Shown piece by piece: positions 1 through 11,518 of a DNA stretch of 64,000 nucleotides. The notes beneath the pieces were generated by a model that searched no databases, was not told the DNA's origin, and was given only the letters and a program-made list of their open reading frames with translations. How positions within the stretch are numbered: position 1 is the first letter of the stretch; each line of letters starts with the position of its first letter. The stretch comes from Pseudomonas sp. UBA2684 (GTDB lineage: Bacteria; Pseudomonadota; Gammaproteobacteria; Pseudomonadales; Pseudomonadaceae): the NCBI GenBank assembly GCA_002354655.1, contig DELY01000050.1:191298-255297 (forward strand). The letters run 5' to 3'. The translations under genes and the position numbers were made by a program.

Positions 1-382
1 CGGTTTGCCACTCGGCGGCCACGCCGCACAGCGCACAGCACAACTGCATGCGCCGCTTGAGCAGCGGCTTGGTCTTGCCGAGCGCGCGGCCATCGGGCTT
101 ATGTCCTACCCGCCCAGGCTTCACCGTGCGGGCCGGCCAGTGCTCGATCACGGCCAACTCCTCGGCCGCCGCGTGCCAGCCGCGTAGCCAGTCCACATCG
201 CGGTCCAGGTAGGCCCGAATCAATTCCAATTCAGCCGAAGTCAGGTCGCGCAACTCCAGTTCGCGCGTGGGCTCGGCGGATAAACGACTCACGCTATCGG
301 CTTCATCCAGTGCCAGGGCAAGGCGTTGCAACAGCCGTTCGTACAAACCGCCGCTCGCCTCCGCTCGTCGCACTTGGACCAT
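1..382 (-). CDS. Zinc-ribbon protein, YbeL/DUF1451-like (3' end cut by window)
   Basis: The frame is open from an ATG at 382 down to the window edge, so the gene is partial and about 127 residues are visible. The start has a purine-rich GAGGTGGG upstream. The N-terminal part is charged and probably helical (YERLLQRLALALDEADS). Near the edge is a CxxC pair (CCALCG), the first half of a possible zinc ribbon. It is divergent from leuS, as ybeL is in E. coli. The family assignment rests on this context and the cysteine pair; the exact biochemical role is unknown. Confidence 0.6.
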   Translation of the reverse strand, partial: MVQVRRAEASGGLYERLLQRLALALDEADSVSRLSAEPTRELELRDLTSAELELIRAYLDRDVDWLRGWHAAAEELAVIEHWPARTVKPGRVGHKPDGRALGKTKPLLKRRMQLCCALCGVAAEWQT

Positions 383-540
383 CCACCCACCTCGCGCCGG
401 GCTCGTTCGTGCAGCCCATACAGCAAGCTTAGCGGCAGCCCCCCAACCAGCAGGCCGCCGCGACAAACGGCGACTTCACCCGGCGCGGCGTATGGCCGCC
501 GCTGTAATCAGGGTTTCCCTCAGTCAAGGGGGGTCATGTA

Positions 541-3386
<2,846 letters not shown>

Positions 3387-3445
3387 TTACGCCTGGCACG
3401 ACCGCATTGCGGCGTGCCGGGAGGCTCGACAAGGGGATAACCAAG

Positions 3446-4057
3446 ATGATGAAACGGAATCTGTTGATAATTGGTCTGGCAACATTGCTCAGCGCCTGTG
3501 GCTTCCAGTTGCGCGGCACCGGCGACGTGCAGTTTGCCCTCAAGGAACTCGACGTCAGTGCGCGCAATGCCTATGGCGAAACAGTCAAACTGGTCACCCA
3601 GGTGCTAGAAAACAACGACGTGCGGGTATTCCCTGGCGCGCCCTACAGCCTGGTGCTGAGCAACGAACAGGAAACCCAGCGCACCGCCAGCTACACCAGC
3701 TCGGCACGCAGCGCCGAATATGAGCTGACCACTACCCTCGATTACGAGATCCGCGGCGCGAAGAACCTGCTGCTGACGAGCAATCAGCTGGAAGTGCAGA
3801 ACTTCTATGTGCAGGACGGCAACAACCTGATCGGCTCCGACCAGGAAGCCGTTCAACTGCGTAACGAAATGCGCCGCGACCTGGTGCAGCAACTGGTGCA
3901 ACGCCTGCAGCTGGTGACACCGCAACAGCTCGACGAGCTGCAACAGGTTGCCGAAGCCAAGGCCAAAGCCGAAGCGGATGCCCTGGAAGCAGCGCGCCAG
4001 CGCGAAGCCGCGCAACCGCAGCAGTCGCCGGTGCAACTGCCGACGCCCAGCCCGTAA
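3446..4057 (+). CDS. lptE: LPS-assembly lipoprotein LptE
   Basis: LptE forms the plug of the LptD-LptE translocon that places lipopolysaccharide in the outer leaflet of the outer membrane. The chosen start (MMKRNLL) has AAGGGG upstream and gives a classic lipoprotein signal ending in the lipobox LSAC followed by GFQLRGTG, the LptE N-terminus. The upstream ATG at 3407 in the same frame would add 13 residues and spoil the signal. The tail is rich in Q, A and E. The position between leuS and holA is conserved. Confidence 0.93.
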   Translation: MMKRNLLIIGLATLLSACGFQLRGTGDVQFALKELDVSARNAYGETVKLVTQVLENNDVRVFPGAPYSLVLSNEQETQRTASYTSSARSAEYELTTTLDYEIRGAKNLLLTSNQLEVQNFYVQDGNNLIGSDQEAVQLRNEMRRDLVQQLVQRLQLVTPQQLDELQQVAEAKAKAEADALEAARQREAAQPQQSPVQLPTPSP

Positions 4058-4063
4058 GTTCGC

Positions 4064-4085
4064 CGGGGCCGCTTGCGTGGCCCCG
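4064..4085 (+). terminator. Hairpin between lptE and holA
   Basis: A 7-bp GC stem (CGGGGCC / GGCCCCG) with an 8-base loop lies between the lptE stop and the holA start. No T tract follows, so it may be an attenuator or an mRNA processing element rather than a true terminator. Confidence 0.3.
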
Positions 4086-4099
4086 CGCTCCAACACCCG

Positions 4100-5134
4100 A
4101 TGAAACTCAATCCGGCACAACTCGGCAAACACCTCCAGGGCAACCTGGCGTCGGTGTATGTGGTCAGTGGCGACGAGCCGCTGCTCTGCCAGGAAGCTTG
4201 CGACGCTATTCGCGCCGCCACTCGCCAGCAGGGTTTCAGCGAACGCCAGGTGTTCAACGCCGAAGCCAATTTCGACTGGGGCAATCTGCTGCAAGCCGGC
4301 GCCAGCCTCTCGCTGTTCGCCGATAAACGCTTGCTGGAATTGCGCCTGCCGTCCGGCAAGCCGGGCGATAAAGGCGCCGCCGCGCTGCTCGAATACCTGG
4401 GCCGCCCACCGGAAGACACCGTGCTGCTGGTCAGCCTGCCCAAACTCGATGGCAGCGCGCAAAAAACCAAGTGGGGCAAGGCGCTGATCGAAGGCGCGCA
4501 GACGCAGTTCGTACAGATCTGGCCGGTCGACGCCCATCAGCTACCGCAATGGATTCGCCAACGCCTGGCCCAGGCCGGCCTGAGCGCCAGCCAGGAAGCG
4601 GTGGAGATGATCGCCGTGCGCGTGGAAGGCAACCTGCTCGCTGCCGCCCAGGAAATCGAAAAACTCAAGCTGCTCGCCGACGATGGTCAGATCGATGCCA
4701 GCACGGTGCATGCGGCGGTCGCCGACAGCGCCCGCTTCGACGTCTTCGGCCTGATCGATGCGGCCCTCAACGGCGAAGCCGCGCACGCCTTGCGCATGCT
4801 CGAAGGATTGCGTGGCGAAGGGGTCGAGCCGCCGGTGATCCTCTGGGCATTGGCCCGGGAAGTCCGCCTACTGGCGAGCATTGCCCAGCAATACGGCCAA
4901 GGCATACCGCTGGAAAAAGCCTTCAGCTCGGCACGCCCACCGGTGTGGGACAAACGCCGCCCACTGGTCAGCAAAGCCCTGCAACGTCTGTCCGCCGCAC
5001 GCTGGGCCGCGCTGTTGCAGGATGCGCAGCAGATCGACGCACAGATCAAAGGCCAGGCGGCCGGCGATCCCTGGAGCGGCCTGAGCCTGCTGACCCTGAG
5101 CATCTGCGGCCAACGCCTGGGCCTGCCCCGCTAG
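4100..5134 (+). CDS. holA: DNA polymerase III subunit delta
   Basis: The delta subunit of the clamp loader opens the beta sliding clamp. The 344-residue product starting MKLNPAQLGKHLQG matches Pseudomonas HolA in length and N-terminus. The in-frame ATG at 4073 adds nine residues of hairpin sequence and is unlikely. The fold is seen in YVVSGDEPLLCQEACDAIR at the N-terminus, and the C-terminal helical region carries the WDKRRPLVSKAL motif. The TAG stop is formed by the first bases of a dispersed repeat (CTAGCAGGC). Confidence 0.95.
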   Translation: MKLNPAQLGKHLQGNLASVYVVSGDEPLLCQEACDAIRAATRQQGFSERQVFNAEANFDWGNLLQAGASLSLFADKRLLELRLPSGKPGDKGAAALLEYLGRPPEDTVLLVSLPKLDGSAQKTKWGKALIEGAQTQFVQIWPVDAHQLPQWIRQRLAQAGLSASQEAVEMIAVRVEGNLLAAAQEIEKLKLLADDGQIDASTVHAAVADSARFDVFGLIDAALNGEAAHALRMLEGLRGEGVEPPVILWALAREVRLLASIAQQYGQGIPLEKAFSSARPPVWDKRRPLVSKALQRLSAARWAALLQDAQQIDAQIKGQAAGDPWSGLSLLTLSICGQRLGLPR

Positions 5135-5190
5135 CAGGCTGTTGAAAAGCTACCAGCGCTGCCATCGCCAACGCTCTCAACGGCCTGCCA
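5131..5190. repeat. Short palindromic repeat starting at the holA stop codon
   Basis: A 60-bp element with inverted ends (CTAGCAGGCTGTTGA at the left; TCAACGGCCTGC near the right). Its first bases CTAG overlap the TAG stop of holA. The interior CTACC-GCGCTGCCAT resembles the interior of the longer copy at 8075-8232. Confidence 0.7.
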
Positions 5191-5274
5191 ACATCCAGAA
5201 CCTGGACTTTTTGCCGGGTGCGGATCATGCTTTGCCCGCCTGCGAACATGCAGGTCATTTCCCGAGGAAACGCC

Positions 5275-5433
5275 ATGGCGAAGAAAGCCAAACGCGGCCC
5301 GAACAAGGCCAAATCCCTGATTGCCCAGCCGCTGTTTCGCTCACGCCAGGAAACGCCCAGCAAAGGCAAAGGCAGCTACCGCCGCGAAGCCTCCCAGCAA
5401 AACTGGGAGGCTTCATACGTTCTGGCGGCTTGA
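5275..5433 (+). CDS. arfA: Alternative ribosome-rescue factor A
   Basis: ArfA enters stalled ribosomes on stop-codon-less mRNAs and recruits RF2 to release the peptide, as a backup to tmRNA. This 52-residue ORF starts MAKKAKRGPNKAK with CGAGGA upstream. It contains the family core PLFRSR, KGKGSYRR and NWEAS near the end. The codons for the last part of the protein lie in and after a perfect 12-bp hairpin at 5386-5414, the hallmark of ArfA self-control by mRNA truncation. The gene lies between holA and a lytic transglycosylase gene, as in other pseudomonads. Confidence 0.93.
   Translation: MAKKAKRGPNKAKSLIAQPLFRSRQETPSKGKGSYRREASQQNWEASYVLAA
5386..5414 (+). promoter_or_regulatory. Intragenic hairpin in arfA
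   Basis: A perfect 12-bp stem GAAGCCTCCCAG / CTGGGAGGCTTC with loop CAAAA lies wholly inside the arfA reading frame, just before its stop codon. In E. coli an equivalent hairpin causes RNase III cleavage or early termination, making a non-stop arfA mRNA whose product is tagged by tmRNA. The same role is inferred here from position and symmetry. Confidence 0.75.
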
Positions 5434-5505
5434 AAAGCCCGCCACAGCCCGCATCTCGCCTCAATCATGCTAAGGTTACCGCCTGCAAAATGTGCCGAGA
5501 CCGCC

Positions 5506-6789
5506 ATGCCTTACCTGCTTCTTCGGGGCCTGTCCCATAGCGTCACCGCCTGCATCCTGCTGTTTCTGACTGCCTGCGCCGAAGCGCCTGCCCAGCCGCT
5601 TGTTGCCGCGCCAGTCACACCCAGCGCAGCATCCACCAGCTCCGCCGCCAGTGTGGCCAGCAGCCCAACTCCGCTGCTCAGCTTCGATGAATGGCGCATT
5701 CTGCTGCGCAGCGATGCCATCGCCGCGGGTATCGATGCCGAGCTGTTCGATCGCACCTTCGCCGGCATCACCCTGGACCCGAATGTGATCAAGGCTGACA
5801 GCAGCCAGCCCGAGTTCACCCGCCCGGTATGGGACTACATCGACGGCGCCGTTTCCGTCTCGCGCATAGCCCAGGGCCGCCTGCTCAAGGCGCAGCATCG
5901 GTCAACCCTGAAAGCCATTCGCAGCGCCTACGCCGTGGACCATGAAGTGCTGATCGCGATCTGGGGCCTGGAAAGCAATTACGGCAGCAATATCGGCAGC
6001 AATAACGTGATCCGCGCCCTCGCCACCCTGGCCTACGACGGTCGCCGCCAGGTGTTCTGGCGCAGCCAGCTGCTGGCTGCGCTACAGATCCTGCAAGCCG
6101 GCGACGGCCCTGTCCAGGGGCTGATCGGTTCATGGGCGGGCGCCATGGGGCAAACCCAATTTATGCCAACCACGTTCAATCAGCATGCCGTGGATTTTGA
6201 TGGCGACGGTCGCCGCGACCTGTGGGCATCCACGCCCGACGCCCTCGCCTCTGCCGCCCATTACCTGCAAGCCTCGGGCTGGGAAAACGGCCAGCCCTGG
6301 GGCTTTGAAGTCAACCTGCCGCAGGGCTTCGATTACGCCCTGGCCGATCCAGAAGTGCGCCGCAGCCTGGCACAGTGGCGCGCCCTCGGGATCAACCCGG
6401 TCAGAGCCATCGATGCCAATGAGCAAAGCCTGGCAACGCTGTTTCTGCCCGCCGGTCATCGCGGCCCAGCCTTCCTGCTGCTGAACAACTTCCGCAGCAT
6501 CCTCAAGTACAACAACTCCACCGCTTACGCTCTGGCTATCGGCCTGCTCAGCGATGCGCTGGATGGCAACCCGGGCGTGCAGGCCGCCTGGCCGCGCAAC
6601 GACCGCCAACTAGGGCGCAGCGAGCGCATCGAACTGCAGGAACTGCTGACCAGCAAAGGCTACGAGCCAGGCCCGGCAGACGGCATCATCGGTGCCAACA
6701 CGCGCAAAGCCGTACGCGCGTTCCAGCAGAGCCTGGGGCAACCCGCCGATGGCTACCCCAGCCATGAGCTGTTGCAGCAACTCAGATAA
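5506..6789 (+). CDS. Lipoprotein lytic murein transglycosylase, MltB family, with peptidoglycan-binding domain
   Basis: Cleaves peptidoglycan glycan strands to 1,6-anhydro-MurNAc ends in the periplasm. The start MPYLLLRG gives a lipoprotein signal (lipobox LTAC); the ATG at 5467 adds 13 unlikely residues. The SLT_2/MltB catalytic domain contains IAIWGLESNYGSN with the catalytic Glu, then GAMGQTQFMPTTF and AVDFDGDGRRDLW. The C-terminus is a PG_binding_1 domain (LQELLTSKGYEPGPADGIIG). Context matches P. aeruginosa PA3992, which I recall as SltB3. Confidence 0.9.
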   Translation: MPYLLLRGLSHSVTACILLFLTACAEAPAQPLVAAPVTPSAASTSSAASVASSPTPLLSFDEWRILLRSDAIAAGIDAELFDRTFAGITLDPNVIKADSSQPEFTRPVWDYIDGAVSVSRIAQGRLLKAQHRSTLKAIRSAYAVDHEVLIAIWGLESNYGSNIGSNNVIRALATLAYDGRRQVFWRSQLLAALQILQAGDGPVQGLIGSWAGAMGQTQFMPTTFNQHAVDFDGDGRRDLWASTPDALASAAHYLQASGWENGQPWGFEVNLPQGFDYALADPEVRRSLAQWRALGINPVRAIDANEQSLATLFLPAGHRGPAFLLLNNFRSILKYNNSTAYALAIGLLSDALDGNPGVQAAWPRNDRQLGRSERIELQELLTSKGYEPGPADGIIGANTRKAVRAFQQSLGQPADGYPSHELLQQLR

Positions 6790-6795
6790 CCGACC

Positions 6796-6817
6796 GCGCA
6801 GCGCCCAAACGCTGCGC
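6796..6817 (+). terminator. Weak hairpin after the transglycosylase gene
   Basis: An 8-bp stem GCGCAGCG / CGCTGCGC with loop CCCAAA follows the stop codon by seven bases. There is no U tract, so it is only a possible terminator. Confidence 0.35.
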
Positions 6818-6949
6818 GCCGGCCCTGCCTCAGCGAGCAACCTGGACCGCACGGCGCCAGCCGGACTGAACGGTCAGCGTCTGTGATAAACTGCGCGGCG
6901 GCCACAAGCCGCCTCGTCCACGGAGCCTCTAGCGGAGCCCAGATTGCCG

Positions 6950-8002
6950 ATGTCCGATACCTCCCCGCCTAAAACCGTCGCCAGCGGCGAAAAATTCCGC
7001 ACCACTCAGGGCATCACCGCGATCAAGGACGGGCAAAAGCGCCGTGCCTCGAGCGAACCCCAGGTGTTCGAACCCAAACCCAAGTGGCTGCGGGTCAAGG
7101 CGCCCGGCGGCAGCCGCTTCGAGGCGGTCAAGCGTAATGTCGGCGAGCACCGCCTGAGCACCGTGTGCCAGGAATCCCACTGCCCGAACATGGGCGAATG
7201 CTGGTCCAACGGTACCGCCACCATCATGCTGATGGGCTCGGTGTGCACCCGCGCCTGCCGCTTCTGTGCGGTGGACACCGGCAACCCCAATGGCTGGCTG
7301 GACCTGGAAGAGCCGCAGAACACCGCCAAGTCGGTGGAGCTGATGGCACTGCGCTATATCGTGCTGACCTCGGTGGACCGCGACGACCTCGACGACGGTG
7401 GCGCCGCGCATTACGCGGCCTGCGTACGGGCAATCAAGGCGCGCACCCCGCAGGTGGTAGTAGAGGCCCTGACCCCAGACTTTGACGGCGATCTGCAAGC
7501 CATCGAACGCGTAGTGGATTCCGGCCTTGAGGTCTTTGCGCAGAACGTCGAGACGGTCAAACGCCTGACCCATGAAGTGCGCGACCCCCGCGCCGGCTAC
7601 GAGAAAACCCTGCGCGCGCTGGAACACGCCAAGCGCCATCGCCCGCAGATGCTGACCAAGACCAGCTTGATGCTGGGCCTGGGCGAGACCGACGAGGAGG
7701 TCATAGAAACCATGGATGACCTGCGCGCCATCGGCGTGGACATCCTCACCCTCGGCCAGTACCTGCAGCCCACGCGCAATCACCTGACGGTCAAGCGCTG
7801 GGTCAGCCCGGAAGAGTTCAATAGGTTCCGCGATATCGGCCTGGCAAAGGGCTTTATGGAAGTCGCCGCCGGCCCACTGGTACGCTCCAGCTACCGCGCC
7901 GACAAGGTATTCGAGAAGAACAACCTGGGCCTGGCCGCCCCGGTGCCCGTACCGGGCCAACACGTCGACAACAACCTGATTCCGACCCTCAATCTGAACT
8001 GA
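6950..8002 (+). CDS. lipA: Lipoyl synthase (radical SAM)
   Basis: Inserts two sulfurs into protein-bound octanoyl groups to make the lipoyl cofactor. It carries both iron-sulfur motifs: the auxiliary cluster [12 protein letters not shown] and the radical-SAM CTRACRFC. The C-terminal [12 protein letters not shown] is typical. The length is 350 residues from ATG 6950. A TTG two codons upstream (6944) is better spaced from GGAG at 6934 and remains possible. It faces lipB, which makes its octanoylated substrate. Confidence 0.96.
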   Translation: MSDTSPPKTVASGEKFRTTQGITAIKDGQKRRASSEPQVFEPKPKWLRVKAPGGSRFEAVKRNVGEHRLSTVCQESHCPNMGECWSNGTATIMLMGSVCTRACRFCAVDTGNPNGWLDLEEPQNTAKSVELMALRYIVLTSVDRDDLDDGGAAHYAACVRAIKARTPQVVVEALTPDFDGDLQAIERVVDSGLEVFAQNVETVKRLTHEVRDPRAGYEKTLRALEHAKRHRPQMLTKTSLMLGLGETDEEVIETMDDLRAIGVDILTLGQYLQPTRNHLTVKRWVSPEEFNRFRDIGLAKGFMEVAAGPLVRSSYRADKVFEKNNLGLAAPVPVPGQHVDNNLIPTLNLN

Positions 8003-8014
8003 TCGGGCCGCACT

Positions 8015-8055
8015 ACGCCTGCCCCTGAGCTTTGCCTGGGGGCAGGCGTTTGTTT
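8015..8055 (+). terminator. Rho-independent terminator of lipA
   Basis: An 11-bp stem ACGCCTGCCCC / GGGGCAGGCGT with a 13-base loop is followed by TTGTTT, directly after the lipA stop. Confidence 0.8.
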
Positions 8056-8074
8056 ATCCGCCCAAGCCATTACC

Positions 8075-8232
8075 AGCAGGCCGTTGAAACATGTAGGCGA
8101 GGCCGCCGAGACAAGGCGCAACGTTAGTAACAGCCTACGGCTGGTCAAAACGGCGAGGAAGCGGACTGGGCTCGCATCCGAGCCTGTTTTTAACGCCGTA
8201 TGGCAACGCAGGTAGTTTTTCGACGGCCTGCT
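8075..8232. repeat. Full-length dispersed inverted-ended repeat between lipA and lipB
   Basis: A roughly 158-bp element with near-perfect inverted ends (AGCAGGCCGTTGAAA at the left; the complement of AGCAGGCCGTCGAAA at the right). It has no coding capacity. Its right end supplies the lipB stop codon, read as CTAG on the minus strand. It is the most complete of at least five related copies in the window. Confidence 0.75.
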
Positions 8233-8884
8233 AGCAGTCTATTACGCCCGCCAGGGTCTGCTGCTGCGCGTAGTCGAGGTGTTTGACCAGTTGCTCACGC
8301 AGCCGGGCACTGACCTCGGAAAACTCCAGCGGACCGTCGAGCAAATCGGCCAACTGGGTGACCGGCATGCCGGCATAGCCGCAGGGGTTGATGCGCTGGA
8401 ACGGTTGCAGATCCATGTCGACGTTCAACGCCAGGCCATGGAAAGAGCGCCCATTGCGGATACGCAGGCCAAGCGAGGCGATCTTCGCCTCGCCCACATA
8501 GACCCCAGGCGCATCGGGCTTGGCATTGGCCGTCACGCCGTAACTGGCCAGGGTCGCAATCAGGCTTTGCTCGATGCGCGTCACCAGCTCACGCACGCCG
8601 AGGGAAGAACGGCGCAGGTCGAGCAACAGGTAGGCCACCAACTGACCGGGACCGTGGTAGGTCACCTGGCCGCCACGGTCGACTTGCACCACCGGGATAT
8701 CGCCGGCAAACAACACATGCTCGGCCTTGCCGGCCTGGCCCTGAGTGAACACCGGCGGGTGCTGCAACAACCAAATTTCGTCCGCCGTTTGCGCGTCGCG
8801 CTCGTTGGTGAAACGCTGCATGGCGTGCCAGGTCGACTCGTAAGCCACCTCACCCAATTCGCGAAAGCCGAGCGGCAGGCTCAT
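8231..8884 (-). CDS. lipB: Octanoyl-ACP:protein transferase
   Basis: Transfers octanoate from acyl carrier protein to lipoyl domains, the first step of lipoate assembly. The 217-residue product has the [12 protein letters not shown] signature at 70-81, catalytic Lys134 (KIASLGLR) and catalytic Cys168 (NPCGYAG). The ATG at 8884 overlaps the ybeD stop by one base (TGATG), so translation is probably coupled. The last codons and TAG stop run into the repeat at 8075-8232. Confidence 0.96.
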   Translation of the reverse strand: MSLPLGFRELGEVAYESTWHAMQRFTNERDAQTADEIWLLQHPPVFTQGQAGKAEHVLFAGDIPVVQVDRGGQVTYHGPGQLVAYLLLDLRRSSLGVRELVTRIEQSLIATLASYGVTANAKPDAPGVYVGEAKIASLGLRIRNGRSFHGLALNVDMDLQPFQRINPCGYAGMPVTQLADLLDGPLEFSEVSARLREQLVKHLDYAQQQTLAGVIDC

Positions 8885-9162
8885 CACAACACCATGTGTA
8901 CGCGACCGGTGGCACGCAGGTCGACATGAATAGCCTGCAATTGCTCCACCCCGGTGGCGGTGATCAATACCTGCACCGAGAGGTAACGGCCATTGCGGCT
9001 ATCGCGGATCACCAAGGTGGTCGCATCGAGATCGGGCGCATGGCGCTGGATCACTTCGACTATCAGGTCGGCAAAACCTTCGCCAGCATCGCCGATCACC
9101 TTGATCGGGTAACGCTCGCAGGGGAATTCGATTTTTGGGGCTTGAACGTCAGTATCGGTCAT
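8884..9162 (-). CDS. ybeD: YbeD/DUF493 family protein
   Basis: A 92-residue cytosolic protein of the DUF493 family. It has the family motifs [12 protein letters not shown] and [11 protein letters not shown] and an ACT-like alpha/beta pattern. It lies between dacA and lipB, its conserved position in gammaproteobacteria. The function is not established; placement suggests a link to lipoate metabolism or its regulation. Confidence 0.9.
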   Translation of the reverse strand: MTDTDVQAPKIEFPCERYPIKVIGDAGEGFADLIVEVIQRHAPDLDATTLVIRDSRNGRYLSVQVLITATGVEQLQAIHVDLRATGRVHMVL

Positions 9163-9194
9163 GGGTATCAGCAGGCTTGTGGCCTGTCCAGAGC

Positions 9195-9216
9195 AAAACG
9201 CCCCGGATAGGGGCGT
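9195..9216 (-). terminator. Terminator downstream of dacA
   Basis: A 7-bp stem ACGCCCC / GGGGCGT, read on the minus strand, is followed by TTTT. It lies just after the dacA stop and before ybeD. Confidence 0.6.
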
Positions 9217-9228
9217 CCATGGGCGGAA

Positions 9229-10389
9229 TCAGTTGAACAAACCGTAGAAGAACAGGCGGATGCTATCCCACACGCGGCGGAAGAAGCCACCCTCCTCGAC
9301 GGTCTCCAGCGCCACCAGGTCGGCGCTGTGCACCACTTCGTCGCCCAGTTTGACTTCGACCTTGCCGATGACATCGCCTTGCGCGATCGGCGCGATCAGT
9401 TGCGGATTGAGGGTCATGCCGGCTTGCAGCTTGTCCAGCTGGCCTTTCGGCAGGGTCAAGGTCAGGTCGTTGGCCAGACCGGCCTTGAGCTGACGAGCGG
9501 CACCTTTCCAGACCTGCGCTTGCGCCAGTTCGGCGCCTTTCTGATAGAAGGTACGGGTCTCGAAGAAGCGGAAGCCGTAGGTCAGCAACTTCTGGGTTTC
9601 CGCCGCACGGGCCTGCTCGCTGACGGTGCCGAACACCGAGGTGATCATCCGCGCGCCATCGCGTACCGCCGAAGACACCAGGCAGAAACCAGCCTCTTCG
9701 GTGTGCCCGGTTTTCAGGCCGTCGACAGTCTTGTCGCGCCACAGCAACAGATTACGGTTGGGTTGTTTGATGTTGTTCCAGAAGAACTCCTTCTGCGAGT
9801 AGATCGCATAGTGCTCAGGGTCTTCGTTGATGATCGCGCGGGCCAGGATAGCCATGTCGTGGGCACTGGAGTAGTGCTCCGGGTCCGGCAGGCCGGTGGC
9901 ATTCATGAAGTGGCTGTTGCTCATGCCCAGACGCTCGGCGGCGGCATTCATCATGTCGGCGAAAGCCTCTTCGCTGCCGGCGATGTGCTCGGCCAGCGCC
10001 ACGCTGGCGTCGTTGCCCGACTGGATGATGATGCCGTGCAACAGGTCGCTGACGCTAACCTGGGTGCCAACCTGGATGAACATGCGCGAACCACCGGTAC
10101 GCCAAGCCTTCTCGCTGACCGTGACCAGGTCCTGCTCGCCGATCTGGCCCTTACGGATTTCCAGGGTGGCGATGTAAGCAGTCATCAGCTTGGTCAGACT
10201 GGCCGGCGGCAGACGCTGGTCACCATTGTTCTCCACCAGCACCTTGCCGCTGGCGGCATCCATCAGCACATAGGATTTGGCGGCTAACTGCGGCGGCGAC
10301 GGAATCATCACCTGGTTGGCCCAGGCGACCGGTGCAGTAAGCAGCAGAAGTGACAAGAACAGGCGTTGCGCAAAGCTGGTGATATTCAT
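9229..10389 (-). CDS. dacA: D-alanyl-D-alanine carboxypeptidase, PBP5/6 type
   Basis: Trims the terminal D-Ala from peptidoglycan pentapeptides in the periplasm. The chosen start MNITSFAQRLF gives a clean signal peptide (to VAWA); the longer frame to 10434 adds 15 residues. Active-site motifs are SLTK at 64-67, SGN at 124-126 and KTG at 226-228. A C-terminal beta domain and amphipathic anchor (WDSIRLFFYGLF) end the 386-residue protein. It is downstream of rlpA in the rod-shape cluster. Confidence 0.95.
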   Translation of the reverse strand: MNITSFAQRLFLSLLLLTAPVAWANQVMIPSPPQLAAKSYVLMDAASGKVLVENNGDQRLPPASLTKLMTAYIATLEIRKGQIGEQDLVTVSEKAWRTGGSRMFIQVGTQVSVSDLLHGIIIQSGNDASVALAEHIAGSEEAFADMMNAAAERLGMSNSHFMNATGLPDPEHYSSAHDMAILARAIINEDPEHYAIYSQKEFFWNNIKQPNRNLLLWRDKTVDGLKTGHTEEAGFCLVSSAVRDGARMITSVFGTVSEQARAAETQKLLTYGFRFFETRTFYQKGAELAQAQVWKGAARQLKAGLANDLTLTLPKGQLDKLQAGMTLNPQLIAPIAQGDVIGKVEVKLGDEVVHSADLVALETVEEGGFFRRVWDSIRLFFYGLFN

Positions 10390-10513
10390 CCGTCTCTCGA
10401 AGTTGCTAATGGTCAGACAGGCCCCAAAGGGCAAATTATGGCCTGCCGCAGTGGCAGGAACCGCACACGGGCGGCGTGCTGCTTAGGCAGATGAGCGGCC
10501 AATAAGTGCCGCG

Positions 10514-11518
10514 TCAATCTGCCTTCACCAGTGTTGGCTGGCCGAGATTGGCCAACCGCACACTGTCTTGCAGTTGCTCAGCCTCGCCCTGGCTGTTGAT
10601 CGGTCCCAGGCGCACGCGGTGCAGGATCTGCTGGTTGCGCACCACTGAGCTGATGAACACGGGGGCAGCTACCGTCTCGCTCAACTTGGCCTTGAGCAGC
10701 TCCGCAGCGTCCGGATTGGCGAAGGCTGCCACTTGGAGATACAGGCCAGAGACTGCGACTGAAGCGTTTTTTTTTGCGTCGATCTGCACCGGCAGCACGG
10801 CGGCTGCGTGTTGCTGCGGTGGCGGCGAATACTGTTCGAGCGGCTGCGCCAGCGGTTGCGCGACGGTTTTTATCTGGGCGCTCTGTTGCGGTGCCGCGAG
10901 CACCATCGGCACCGGCTGCCCCTGCTGCGCCCACCACTCGTGCGGGTCGATACCCTCGACCTTGACCCGCGCCGTACCGCTTTCGGCATAGCCGAGTTTC
11001 TTCGCAGCGGCGAAGGACAGGTCGATGATCCGGTCGGAATAGAACGGCCCACGGTCATTGACGCGCAGTACGGCACTCTTGCCGTTTTCCAGGTTGGTCA
11101 CCTTGACGTAGCTGGGTAACGGTAAGGTCTTGTGCGCGGCAGTCATGCCGTACAGGTCGTAGGTTTCGCCGTTGGCCGTGGCCTGGCCGTGGAACTTGGT
11201 GCCGTACCAGGACGCCGGGCCAACCGCCTGATAGCGGCGGGCATCGGGGATCGGGTAGTACTGCTTGCCGAACACGGTGTAGGGGCTGGCCTTGACCGGG
11301 CCGTAATGCGGCATCGGCACGGCATCCGGAATCCGCGAGACGTCCACATCCCACCAGGGCGCGCCATCCTTATGCGGCCGATTGAAATCGGCGGGGCCGG
11401 AAATGCCTGCGCCGGCCTGCACCGGCGCGCTCGGTGGCGGCGTACGCTTGGACGAACAGCTGGCCAGTGCCAGGGCGAGAACCGCATAAGTCGCGAGTGT
11501 GAACGGCAAGCCGCGCAT
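10514..11518 (-). CDS. rlpA: Septal ring lytic transglycosylase RlpA
   Basis: A lipoprotein enzyme that acts on denuded glycan strands in Pseudomonas. The 334-residue protein has a lipoprotein signal (LASC), a double-psi beta-barrel domain (VGPASWYGTKFHGQATANGE, LRVNDRGPF, IDLSFAAAKKLG) and a C-terminal SPOR domain (GLYLQVAAFANPDAAELLK) that binds denuded glycans. The ATG overlaps the upstream mltB stop by one base (TGATG). The stretch before SPOR is rich in Q, P and A and looks like a flexible linker. Confidence 0.94.
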   Translation of the reverse strand: MRGLPFTLATYAVLALALASCSSKRTPPPSAPVQAGAGISGPADFNRPHKDGAPWWDVDVSRIPDAVPMPHYGPVKASPYTVFGKQYYPIPDARRYQAVGPASWYGTKFHGQATANGETYDLYGMTAAHKTLPLPSYVKVTNLENGKSAVLRVNDRGPFYSDRIIDLSFAAAKKLGYAESGTARVKVEGIDPHEWWAQQGQPVPMVLAAPQQSAQIKTVAQPLAQPLEQYSPPPQQHAAAVLPVQIDAKKNASVAVSGLYLQVAAFANPDAAELLKAKLSETVAAPVFISSVVRNQQILHRVRLGPINSQGEAEQLQDSVRLANLGQPTLVKAD

